NCBI GenBank assembly: GCA_018241965.1 | Contig: JAFECS010000026.1 | Location: 1 to 64,000 of the forward strand | Source of the DNA: Pseudomonadota bacterium | Lineage (GTDB): Bacteria; Pseudomonadota; Gammaproteobacteria; Berkiellales; Berkiellaceae | Length of the DNA: 64,000 bases | Reading direction: 5' to 3' | In this document: piece by piece, positions 26,077 through 34,276 of the stretch | Layout of the letters: the number at the start of each line of letters is the position of its first letter | How positions within the stretch are numbered: position 1 is the first letter of the stretch | Notes under the pieces: generated by a model | What the model was told of the DNA's origin: nothing | The model's database searches: none | What the model saw: the letters and a program-made list of their open reading frames with translations, nothing else | Made by a program: the position numbers and the translations under genes

Positions 26077-27717
26077 TTAAGGTTTAAAGTGTTTTCCAGT
26101 CCATCCTGTAATTGCTGTTCCTTTCTTATATACGGCCTGGCCGCTTGAGGTTTTGATGTTGTGATCAAAAGCAAGCCCAACAGTCACAGCAGCGAAGGCT
26201 TTAGTTACTTTTGTTTGAACAACTGGATCTGTATTATCAATATTATCGCAAAAAACATAAGGGGTATCCGCACATACATCGAAAGGCCCTACGGTTCCTC
26301 CAAATAAAGCTACATCTTCTTTTGTTTTTCCACTGCCCTGACCCGTTACGAGTGAACCAATTGGAGTTCCAGCAATAATAAAGGTATCATCATCACTACC
26401 GCTGATGTCAACAGCTGACCACTTAAAATAATAGGGCATTTTCACTGAATCCATATAATTCTTAAATAAACCTACGCTCAGTGCAGACGCCTTGACTGCA
26501 TTGCTTTTCCATAGAGAAGCATCTGAAATGCTGCCTGAAGGGTTAGCTATCGCATAGGCAGGATCTGAGATATTGAAAACATAGTTTTTTGTTGCTGTCA
26601 CATCAAAATCAAGATTGTATACAATTTTATTGAGATCGGCAGATGATAAATTACTAACATAATAATCCGAACCGTAAAGTCCTAATTCTTCGCCGCCCCA
26701 AAAACCAAAACGTAAGCGATTAACTGTAGGCGTATCTTTCATTGCTGCTGCTATTTCCATCATACTGACTACACCAGAAGCATTATCAAGCATACCTGCA
26801 CCAAATATGGAATCATAGTGTCCTCCTAGCACTACTGTAGAACCAGGGTCGCCGTATTTAGAGTCGGCAATGACATTATATGTCGTTCTAATTTCTGTAA
26901 GCACATCAGCCTTGATGTGTACTGTTACCGGTCCTGCTAATGCTTGGCGATATAAATTTATGCCAATGCTATAAGGGATGTAAGCATAGACTGGCACGGT
27001 CATACCATCAGGAGATAGTAAGGTATTACCTGTGTTTTCATCTGAGTAATTAAAGGTGATGACACCCACAGCACCTGCTGCGATTGCATTGAGAACTTTT
27101 TGTCTATTAGGGCACACACCGCGTTGCATTAAGGCAACGCGCCCGGAGATAAAATTTGCAAAGTCAGCAGCATTGCAGCCACTTGCTGAAGGTGCAGTGG
27201 GCGGGGCAGCATCAATGATCGCGCCAACAGGTTGTATTTGTGCAGTGATATCACCTGATCCTGAGAAAACAGCGGATGAAAAATCCTTTCCCGGTATGTA
27301 ACTGGTTAACGTTGGGGCTGTTACGTCGAGTATAGGTATGATTTTATCTGCGCTATAAGGAACTTCATAAGATTGAACAGTAACGGTATAACCCAGCGAC
27401 TTCATGTAATCAGAAATGTATTTTACCGAAGCTTTGTCTCCCGGTGTTCCAGAATCACGACTTCCAGGTGGTGTTTTGCTTCCCTTCTTTATGAAATTAA
27501 TAAATGTATAATCAGGATTGGAATCAGATATTTTTTGGAAATCTTGCATCATTTTCGTCATGTGTGTTTGAGAAATACATGCTGTTACTTTATCTACGGT
27601 AGTGGAATCCGCTGGATTACATGTGACCGCATAAAGGCTACCGCTGGTAAATGCTAATGTTAGTAGGGCGCTTGTAGATTTTAGCAGATGTAATTTTTTA
27701 TCGATATGTTTACACAT
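26077..27717 (-). CDS. Secreted M28-family metallopeptidase with PA domain
   Basis: The 546-residue protein starts with a basic signal peptide (about residues 1-31, ending SGSLYA). A PA domain at about 130-235 (LMQRGVCPNRQKVLNAIAAG) is inserted before the peptidase core. Zinc-site residues are His300 (GGHYDS), Asp311 (LDNASG), catalytic Glu343-Glu344 (GGEELG) and Asp370 (NLDFD). The usual last His in the CYHxxCD motif is not evident; the matching region reads CADTPYVFCDNIDN, so the second metal site may differ. M28 enzymes are secreted aminopeptidases. The ATG reading MCKH has GGAG 9 bases upstream. The gene stands alone with its own terminator. Confidence 0.85.
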   Translation of the reverse strand: MCKHIDKKLHLLKSTSALLTLAFTSGSLYAVTCNPADSTTVDKVTACISQTHMTKMMQDFQKISDSNPDYTFINFIKKGSKTPPGSRDSGTPGDKASVKYISDYMKSLGYTVTVQSYEVPYSADKIIPILDVTAPTLTSYIPGKDFSSAVFSGSGDITAQIQPVGAIIDAAPPTAPSASGCNAADFANFISGRVALMQRGVCPNRQKVLNAIAAGAVGVITFNYSDENTGNTLLSPDGMTVPVYAYIPYSIGINLYRQALAGPVTVHIKADVLTEIRTTYNVIADSKYGDPGSTVVLGGHYDSIFGAGMLDNASGVVSMMEIAAAMKDTPTVNRLRFGFWGGEELGLYGSDYYVSNLSSADLNKIVYNLDFDVTATKNYVFNISDPAYAIANPSGSISDASLWKSNAVKASALSVGLFKNYMDSVKMPYYFKWSAVDISGSDDDTFIIAGTPIGSLVTGQGSGKTKEDVALFGGTVGPFDVCADTPYVFCDNIDNTDPVVQTKVTKAFAAVTVGLAFDHNIKTSSGQAVYKKGTAITGWTGKHFKP

Positions 27718-27832
27718 ATTACTATACTCCAAGATGTACAAATTAAGAAACAGTATAGTAATTAGTTAGAAAATATGTGGCGTATCTGCAATGCTCAAAA
27801 ACTTTAAGAGATATTAGAATTAGTCAAGAAAT

Positions 27833-28264
27833 CTAATGTGCATGAATAGCTAACACATCGCACGTGGCGCGCTCTATCACCGCACTTGCTGTACGGCCCA
27901 GCATGCCAGTAAGCCCATGGTGGGTATGACCACCCACAATAATTAAATCGGCACCTATTTTTTGAGCTTGTTCAATTATCACTTCTTTAGGGTTGCCCAT
28001 AGCTAATATAACTTGGTTTTCATCGATGTTATAACCAGATAACAGATCGCTTAACGCCACCCGCGCTTGCTGAGTTAATTCCTTTTCTACTTGCATTACT
28101 TTTTCAGGTTTAACAGTGCCATAAGTGTGAATTTCTTCATAGACATGTAACACGGTCAGATTGGCGTTCATGGCTTTAGCGAGGGCCACAGCACGTTCAG
28201 TGGTGTATTCATCGTGATTTAGGTGTAAATCAACCGTTAGCAAAATGTTATCGTATATGGCCAT
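27833..28264 (-). CDS. Universal stress protein, UspA family
   Basis: The 143-residue protein is a single-domain UspA protein. The C-terminal nucleotide-binding pattern is clear: GADLIIVGGHTHHGLTGMLG then ASAVIERATCDVLAI. The N-terminus YDNILLTVDL is equally typical. These proteins bind ATP and help survival during stress or growth arrest. The start was set at MAIYDN because GGGGGAA lies 6 bases upstream; the frame is open 13 codons further. It lies alone between the M28 peptidase and the PH-domain gene. Confidence 0.92.
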   Translation of the reverse strand: MAIYDNILLTVDLHLNHDEYTTERAVALAKAMNANLTVLHVYEEIHTYGTVKPEKVMQVEKELTQQARVALSDLLSGYNIDENQVILAMGNPKEVIIEQAQKIGADLIIVGGHTHHGLTGMLGRTASAVIERATCDVLAIHAH

Positions 28265-28424
28265 GATTCGTTCCCCCGACGCTTCCACTGCATTTATATT
28301 CAAATATTATCAAAAGCACATAAGGTGGCTTATATGGTATAAGAATAGAGGATGGGACATTAAAAAGAATAATTTAAATGCGCGTCACTGTTCATAATGC
28401 CGGCTTTTAAAAAAGTGAGTAACT

Positions 28425-28889
28425 ATGGGATATATTGATGAAAATTTAATTTCTGGGGAAGAAGTGGCGTATAGGGCCAGGCTCCATAAAGTGCTTTTTG
28501 TAGGGCCAGCCATTTTCGCCATGGCATTTTTTGCCTTGAGCTATTGGTTGTTGACCCATGTAAGTATTTATACCGATTATGCGCCCTTAAGTTTTGTGGT
28601 TGGGGCATTAATTATTTTGAGCCCAATGCTTACCTACATTTCCAGCGAATTTGCTGTCACCAACAAACGTGTTATTGCGAAGGTGGGTTACATGCGCCGC
28701 CAAACAGTGGAAACGTTTTTGCAAAAAATAGAAGCCATTGAGGTGCAGCAAAGTCTGTTTGGTCGAATTTTTAACTGGGGCACCATTGTGATTATAGGCA
28801 CGGGTGGCACGAACGAATACTTTCAAAACATTGCTAATCCTTTAGCATTTCGTTTAGCGGTTGAACAGCAAACAGACGCTAAAAAATAA
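28425..28889 (+). CDS. Membrane protein with bacterial PH domain
   Basis: The 154-residue protein has two membrane helices (about residues 25-45 and 55-75) and a bacterial PH (bPH2/DUF304) domain after them, with the characteristic EFAVTNKRVIAKVGYMRRQT followed by the strand IFNWGTIVIIGTGGT. Such proteins sit in the inner membrane; the molecular role is unknown. It is divergent from the UspA gene and precedes a TPR gene by 80 bases. Confidence 0.85.
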   Translation: MGYIDENLISGEEVAYRARLHKVLFVGPAIFAMAFFALSYWLLTHVSIYTDYAPLSFVVGALIILSPMLTYISSEFAVTNKRVIAKVGYMRRQTVETFLQKIEAIEVQQSLFGRIFNWGTIVIIGTGGTNEYFQNIANPLAFRLAVEQQTDAKK

Positions 28890-28969
28890 TTTTCTGACAT
28901 ATTTTTCTTTCTCGACTAGCTAATTAAAAGGGGGATATAATTCCCTTTTTTTTTAACCAAGGAAAGAAA

Positions 28970-29500
28970 ATGAAGGTTGGGATCCAAGCAGGCTTCGCCT
29001 TACTGAGTCAAGGAAAATATAACCAAGCACTAACCTGTTTTAAGAAGCGATTAGGCACAGCTAAAACCAAACAAGATATCAACACCTGTTTATATGGCAA
29101 AGCACGCGCGCAAATTGGGCTTAAAAATTATGCTGTTGCTATTAGTATTTTAGAAGGGCTTATTGCCTCTCATCCCGCGTGGGAAGTGCCCTATATCACG
29201 CTGGCACGTATGTATGAAGATCGTAAGATGATCGAAGAAGCAGAAAGGACATATCTTAAAGCAGTGAACGATCACAAAGCACGAAGTAAAAAATTTTTTA
29301 AATGCTATGAATGGTTTTTAGAACACCACTTGCTTCCTTTACAGCTACAACAGCAGGCAAAAGCACCATGTCCTATTTCACCCCAGGGTACTTTTACACC
29401 GGGCTGGCAAATGCAAAGAAGACGTCAGCATGCTAAAACCACTCAACAATCTCAAAAACCTGCACACGCCAGTGTACATAAATTTAGAGGGGTTAAGTAA
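28970..29500 (+). CDS. TPR-repeat protein
   Basis: The 176-residue protein has about three TPR-like pairs at residues 5-105 (GFALLSQGKYNQALTCFKKR, ARAQIGLKNYAVAISILEGL, LARMYEDRKMIEEAERTY). A Gln/His-rich, basic tail follows and ends SVHKFRGVK. It lacks a signal peptide, so it is cytosolic or translocated. AAGGA precedes the ATG. It starts MKVG, sharing Gly at position 4 with other accessory proteins, and is most like the third Sel1/TPR gene in layout. Confidence 0.75.
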   Translation: MKVGIQAGFALLSQGKYNQALTCFKKRLGTAKTKQDINTCLYGKARAQIGLKNYAVAISILEGLIASHPAWEVPYITLARMYEDRKMIEEAERTYLKAVNDHKARSKKFFKCYEWFLEHHLLPLQLQQQAKAPCPISPQGTFTPGWQMQRRRQHAKTTQQSQKPAHASVHKFRGVK

Positions 29501-29650
29501 GGATATTGGGTGTAAATGCAGCGAACTTTGCTATAAAAATGTTTGACATAAAAACAAGGATTATTCTCTTTTTTGATAAGTTTTTTTTGACAAACTAACT
29601 TGGAAAGTTAAAATGGCGTTTCTTTGTAGTAATATTTGAGGCATTAAAAA

Positions 29651-29983
29651 ATGCGAACGCTATCAATTCATGAAGTTCAATATGTATCTGGTGCAAATAA
29701 TAGTAACGATCATTTTTTTTCGGATGCATTTCTTGCTGGCATGAAAGGAGGCCATTTAGACGATAGTCTATACGTTATTACTGGCTCAGCCTTAGGTGCC
29801 TTAATTGGTTTTGTACCTGGTGCACTTGGATTAAGTAGCGCAATAGGAAATCTAGCTGTAGGAATTGTAACAGGCAGCATTGCCGGAGCAGCCATAGGCG
29901 GCTTAGTTGGTTACGCATGGTGCTGGGGTCAATATCACTTGGGCCAGAACTACGTTGAAGCCATGAAAATAATCAATTCTTAA
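29651..29983 (+). CDS. Bacteriocin-like peptide with double-glycine-type leader
   Basis: The 110-residue product starts MRTLSIHEVQYVSGANN, a leader of the class II bacteriocin/microcin kind, with probable cleavage after SG (residues 13-14). The mature part is hydrophobic and glycine-rich (ALGALIGFVPGALGL, GIVTGSIAGAAIGGLVGYAW), suited to membrane insertion. The peptide at 63701 has nearly the same leader (MRTLNEHELKAVSGAN). GAGG lies 9 bases before the ATG. No peptidase-containing ABC exporter or immunity gene is recognised nearby, so export and target are unknown. Confidence 0.7.
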   Translation: MRTLSIHEVQYVSGANNSNDHFFSDAFLAGMKGGHLDDSLYVITGSALGALIGFVPGALGLSSAIGNLAVGIVTGSIAGAAIGGLVGYAWCWGQYHLGQNYVEAMKIINS

Positions 29984-29993
29984 TCTCAATTAT

Positions 29994-30022
29994 AACCCTC
30001 TTATGTAATGCACAAGAGGGTT
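29994..30022. terminator. Bidirectional hairpin between convergent genes
   Basis: AACCCTCTT (29994-30002) pairs perfectly with AAGAGGGTT (30014-30022) over an 11-base loop, between the bacteriocin-like gene and the convergent YopJ-like gene. Confidence 0.65.
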
Positions 30023-30031
30023 AACTTCTTC

Positions 30032-31669
30032 TTAGCCTTTCAATTTTTGCTTTAATACAGGATTGTTTCTTAGTATTGCAGAGGTAGATGCTAAATAAAG
30101 ATCACGCGCCGTTCTTGGCTCTTTATCATTGGCCTTATCAAATGAAGCACCGTATTTTAGCAATAAACAGGCTCTTTTAGGCTCTTGATGGATGATACTC
30201 AAATGCGCAGCGCTCAAGCCTTTGGTTTCATCTGGCAAATCGAGTGTAATTTTTCCCTTGTGACATACTATCAGTAAAGCTTCTAATAATCTTTTAGGCC
30301 CAAAGCCGGCACTTAAACGTCTTAAGGCTTGAAAAACATCTTTAGCCTTGGTTTTTCGCAAAATTTCATCCAGTAAAACATTAGCAAGAGGTTGGCCTTG
30401 CAATTTAAGGCCCATCATTTTCACGCGATGATCTATGTACGTTTTGCGGCTGGCATCATCCATGTCATACCACAGTTTCCATTGTGTTACTTTAGTTGAA
30501 ATATCATGCTCTTTCACACCCATTAATTGTAAATTAGCTTGCATGGATGTAAAGGATTGTGACATTAAAATGGCTTTATATCCAAGTTTAGTCACATGGA
30601 ACCACTGAACAAACGGCAAAGGAGGGAGCTGTTGTACTTCGGTAAAACGGCTGCCAAAGCTGGGTTGTTCTACTTTTGCGTCTTTACTTAAAGCTTCAAA
30701 TGATGTTTTACTTAACACACCACAAAGCGCGTAAGCAAAAACGGCGCAGGTTGAAAGATCTCTTTGCAGTTCTGCTTGGCAAGCCAACACAGCAAAGGGA
30801 ATATTTTTGGCGCTTAAAAAACCAACTAATTTTTTCAAATAATGATATTGCTTAGCTTCTTGCGCAGATTCCACACAAATAATTTGTAGTGTGCCAGTCT
30901 CACTGACGCTAACATCAAATGCCAAAACATGGCCTGCCGTGCCATGGATATAATTAACAAACTGTGTGCGTGGTTGTTTTCTTTGTTGAATCAAGGCGCA
31001 TTTTTGAACAAATTGAGTAAACGCACCCTCATCGAAGTTTACCAGATGATAACTGTTTGAGTTTACAATTAACTCACCATGAAAGCTAATGCCAAATTCA
31101 GCATTGGTATTATTTTTAGCTTCCATGAGAAGGGCTAACCTTCTTGCAGACATATTTTCAAGTAAGGGCGAATTAATATGGGCAATCCAGGCATCGAAAT
31201 AGCGTCTTCTTAAGGCTTTAAGATAGGGGGTTGCTTCAATTACAGGAGTATATAAAAATTCTGCTTGTTCAATAAATCCGTAACAAAGGCCATGCATGTC
31301 ACTGACAACGCTTCTTGAAACCTCAGCGTTTTTCTTGGCAATAATACTGATGAGCATAAAAGCTCTTGCCGTGCTTAAAGCAAATGTGGCAGCTAAAATC
31401 ATCATATTCGCCGCAAGCACTTGTTGTGCTGGCTCCACAGCTTTATGCTGTGAATGTTGTGGGAAAAGGGTATTGATTAGCTCATGTAAATTTCTGGCAA
31501 TATTTAATAATAGTTGTGGGTTGCATTGTGGGTTGCTGATGTAAGCCAAAAGCATCTCTTCAGTTTGAGTGAATTTTTCTGTTATTTGCTCAGGAAAATT
31601 AAATGGTGTTCTGGTGCTTTTGAGTTGTGCTAAATCTTCTAAAGTCAGTGGGATGGGGCCAAGGTTCAT
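30032..31669 (-). CDS. YopJ-like acetyltransferase/peptidase with C-terminal ankyrin segment
   Basis: The 545-residue protein is a paralogue of the protein at 7992-10127. The predicted catalytic triad is His247 (TAGHVLAFDV), Glu267 (CVESAQ) and Cys308 (QRDLSTCAVFAY), with spacings of 20 and 41, close to the YopJ family. A C-terminal ankyrin-like repeat (about residues 487-525, LSAAHLSIIHQEPKRACLL) follows. Unlike its paralogue it lacks N-terminal ankyrin repeats and starts MNLGPIPL. YopJ enzymes modify host kinases by acetylation; that role here is inference. The gene is convergent with the bacteriocin-like gene. Confidence 0.8.
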   Translation of the reverse strand: MNLGPIPLTLEDLAQLKSTRTPFNFPEQITEKFTQTEEMLLAYISNPQCNPQLLLNIARNLHELINTLFPQHSQHKAVEPAQQVLAANMMILAATFALSTARAFMLISIIAKKNAEVSRSVVSDMHGLCYGFIEQAEFLYTPVIEATPYLKALRRRYFDAWIAHINSPLLENMSARRLALLMEAKNNTNAEFGISFHGELIVNSNSYHLVNFDEGAFTQFVQKCALIQQRKQPRTQFVNYIHGTAGHVLAFDVSVSETGTLQIICVESAQEAKQYHYLKKLVGFLSAKNIPFAVLACQAELQRDLSTCAVFAYALCGVLSKTSFEALSKDAKVEQPSFGSRFTEVQQLPPLPFVQWFHVTKLGYKAILMSQSFTSMQANLQLMGVKEHDISTKVTQWKLWYDMDDASRKTYIDHRVKMMGLKLQGQPLANVLLDEILRKTKAKDVFQALRRLSAGFGPKRLLEALLIVCHKGKITLDLPDETKGLSAAHLSIIHQEPKRACLLLKYGASFDKANDKEPRTARDLYLASTSAILRNNPVLKQKLKG

Positions 31670-31784
31670 TGCGCGTCGCTCATTTTAAAAAAATGAGAGT
31701 GTAATGCATGCTCGATGAGAGTCAAGAATACTTTGGGCTTATGAAGCAGCTACACGTAAAAAAACCATTTTGATGGCTAAATAG

Positions 31785-32924
31785 TTAGTTATTATTTAGC
31801 AGATCAAGCTTGGCTAGCCAAGGAATAAGCGAGCGAATAGCGAGATTATTGGGGTAAGTCTTTTCTCTGTCGCAAACTTTAACTAATTGTATCATCTGTC
31901 CTGAGAGGTATTTAGAAAAATGATCGAAGGCTTTTGATGGTGTAGTATCTGATTGTTTCACTTCAATAAGAATCGGAGGCATTTTTTCTAAATTGACGAG
32001 AAAATCAATTTCTTTGCCATCCTTTGTTCGTAGATAATGTAAACTTCCTTTAATTCCTTTTGTATCTTCTAAGAAATGAATTTCTTTTAATAAGGCACAA
32101 GCCACGATGTTTTCTAAGCGTGCTCCTTCATTTTCTTCAGCATAGGTATGGTCATAAAAGTAAAATTTTGGCTCTTTAAGCAATGAACGGGTAATTTTTT
32201 TAGAAAAAGGGGTAACTCTGAATATAATGTAAAGATCTTCTAATAAATTAAGCCAACGTTTAATGGTGGTTTGATCATATTCCAAATCACGCGCCAAGCT
32301 TGCATAAGATACTGTTGAGCCTATTCGTTGTTTTAGCAGCTCTACTAACGTTTCTATTGCTTTAATATCTTTAACACTTGTTATGTCAATGAGATCTTGT
32401 CTTAAAATGATATCTAAATGTGTTCTGCGCCACCTTTTGTAATAAGTGAGATCTCCTTTAAGAAAAGGCTCAGGAAAGCCACTCACATTCCAAAGTTGTT
32501 CAAATAGAGCATTTTGATCTGGCTTTTTGCTAACCGCCACTATTTCTTTGAGATCAAATGGGTGAAGTCGATAAGTAAAGTGTCGTCCTGCTAAAGAATC
32601 ACCAGCCTTTCTGTGAATATTAAGTTTGGCGCTACCCGTTACCAAGTACTCAGGTGGGATCCCCTCAGTGTCATAGATCCCTTTTAACCATCTTTTCCAA
32701 TCTTTCTTTTTATGAAGCTCATCAAAGATAATTAGCGGTTTGGCTCTATCCCAACTTAGTTCTTTAAGGGCTAACCTATCTTTGGCTGAATCATAATTGA
32801 AATAGTCATAGCTTGGGTAAAGTTGCTTTGCCAAGGTAGTTTTACCGCATTGACGTGGTCCCATGACCAATACAATTTTGCTGGGTAAATCTTTTAATAT
32901 ATAAGAGGAAAGTATTCTGTCCAT
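31785..32924 (-). CDS. AAA+ ATPase with DUF4143 domain
   Basis: The 379-residue protein is a typical DUF4143 ATPase. It shows Walker A GPRQCGKTT at about 22-30, Walker B LIIFDELHKKKDW around 64-76, the sensor segment EYLVTGSAKLNI and the C-terminal DUF4143 region, which carries the nuclease-like strands KDGKEIDFLVN and PILIEVKQSD. Such proteins are widespread, mobile and common in host-associated bacteria; their function is unknown. The start codon abuts a 3 x 32-bp palindromic tandem repeat (32927-33022) that covers the position of its ribosome-binding site and probably its promoter. Confidence 0.88.
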   Translation of the reverse strand: MDRILSSYILKDLPSKIVLVMGPRQCGKTTLAKQLYPSYDYFNYDSAKDRLALKELSWDRAKPLIIFDELHKKKDWKRWLKGIYDTEGIPPEYLVTGSAKLNIHRKAGDSLAGRHFTYRLHPFDLKEIVAVSKKPDQNALFEQLWNVSGFPEPFLKGDLTYYKRWRRTHLDIILRQDLIDITSVKDIKAIETLVELLKQRIGSTVSYASLARDLEYDQTTIKRWLNLLEDLYIIFRVTPFSKKITRSLLKEPKFYFYDHTYAEENEGARLENIVACALLKEIHFLEDTKGIKGSLHYLRTKDGKEIDFLVNLEKMPPILIEVKQSDTTPSKAFDHFSKYLSGQMIQLVKVCDREKTYPNNLAIRSLIPWLAKLDLLNNN

Positions 32925-32926
32925 TT

Positions 32927-33022
32927 GACTATTCTAGCATGGATGCCAGAATGGTCAAGACTATTCTGGCGTCCATCCTAGAATGGTCGTGACTATTCTG
33001 GGGTGGATGCCAGTTTGGTCAT
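32927..33022. repeat. Three tandem 32-bp palindromic repeats at a start codon
   Basis: Copies begin at 32927, 32959 and 32991. Each has the form GACTATTCTRG, an 8-base spacer, then the complement-like CYAGAATGGTC (the third has CCAGTTTGGTC), then 2 bases. The array begins 2 bases from the ATG of the minus-strand DUF4143 ATPase, so it lies in its leader and likely overlaps its promoter. It contains stop codons in all copies and is not coding. Operator-like. Confidence 0.75.
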
Positions 33023-33181
33023 TTTTAACTCATTGATATTTAATGGAATATTTAAAAGAAGGTCAAAATGTTCTTCTAGCCACTCAAAAAATAAAAGTAT
33101 TTACAGTTTCCTGCAAAGTTTTTGAACCAAATTCAACAACCAGCCTCTAATTTTGAGGCTTACAGAATTTGGAGAAATACC

Positions 33182-34222
33182 ATGCCTATTACCTTTGATG
33201 CAGCATTTGAAAATACAGCACTGAAAAACCAAACATTGATGGCAGAAATTGAAGGCCTCAAACGCTTTATTACCCCTGATCATGAATTGCTCGATGGTCA
33301 AGATATGATAGGGTACCGTTTAGAGCGTGAAAAGGCTTCTGTTGATGAGCTTAAAGAAATGATTGCCAAAGAACCAAATCATCACGCTAAAGCAGACATT
33401 GAAGCGCAAATAAAAGAACATCAAAAAGATATTAAAAAGCTCGAGCATCAACGCGAAGAAATTCCCAAAGCCATTGCAAGGCTAGAGCGCCTTAAAGCAG
33501 CTCAAAATCGAGAAATGGTCACCCTCACATTACCCCAAGGTACCACACGCGAAGAAATAAGAAACCTCATCAGAAGCATCGAAGCCAGATTAACCGAAGT
33601 GCACTCGCAAGATGAAAAGCGCTTGCTTACTTATATGCAAGGTCAACTAGAAACAGCCAAAACAGCGATTGATGCCAACAAGCCTTTGGGCAATGTACAT
33701 TTATTTGTCCATGAAAGCGAATTAAAGCATTTAGGCAAATTGGAGCCCTTAAAAGGTGTACATGTCGCGGCGGCCACCCATATGCTGGAAAATGTGTTGC
33801 AGGATTTACGTCATGAAGAAAATAGGCTCAGACAAAACAATTCGCCTTTGCATCATCATTTTGCCGAGCCCATCGCAAAAATAGAAGAGCGTGTCGATGA
33901 AATGAAACAAAAGCCTGAAACAGTGACCGATAAAAGAAAAATGTTAGAAACCATCACTGTGGTGGATGGTTTAAGTATGACGCTACAAGCAGAAAAAGCA
34001 GTGAATCCTTCATTTAAAGATCGCTTGCGCAACTTTGTCGATGGTTTTAGATCATTTATGAACAATACTTTTGGTTTAAAGATCCCAGAGCCAGAGTCTC
34101 TACGCTCTAGAACCATGACCAATATGTTTAAAACTCAACAAGAGGCTGCGAAATTGGCGAAATTGGCTACGCGCAGTCAGGTGCAAGAAGGGCAAGATAT
34201 CGCTACTAGACCAAGGCGTTAA
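33182..34222 (+). CDS. Coiled-coil unknown protein
   Basis: The 346-residue protein is dominated by charged, heptad-like helices at about residues 40-130 and 135-260, followed by a C-terminal segment around 285-346 with FKDRLRNFVDGFRSFMNNTF and a tail ending in ATRPRR. The family is not recognised. There is no signal peptide or membrane helix. The ATG reading MPITF was chosen because TTGGAGAAATACC gives GGAG 8 bases upstream; an in-frame TTG 20 codons earlier is less likely. It lies between two DUF4143 ATPases and is divergent from the first. Confidence 0.65.
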   Translation: MPITFDAAFENTALKNQTLMAEIEGLKRFITPDHELLDGQDMIGYRLEREKASVDELKEMIAKEPNHHAKADIEAQIKEHQKDIKKLEHQREEIPKAIARLERLKAAQNREMVTLTLPQGTTREEIRNLIRSIEARLTEVHSQDEKRLLTYMQGQLETAKTAIDANKPLGNVHLFVHESELKHLGKLEPLKGVHVAAATHMLENVLQDLRHEENRLRQNNSPLHHHFAEPIAKIEERVDEMKQKPETVTDKRKMLETITVVDGLSMTLQAEKAVNPSFKDRLRNFVDGFRSFMNNTFGLKIPEPESLRSRTMTNMFKTQQEAAKLAKLATRSQVQEGQDIATRPRR

Positions 34223-34276
34223 TATTCACAAATCCAAAAGAAAGTGCTATAGTTGAATATATCAATTTATTAAAAA

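Noticed and set aside
32927-33022. CRISPR array
   Set aside because: Repeat-to-repeat spacing has no unique spacers; each unit is itself palindromic and contiguous, and no cas gene is nearby.
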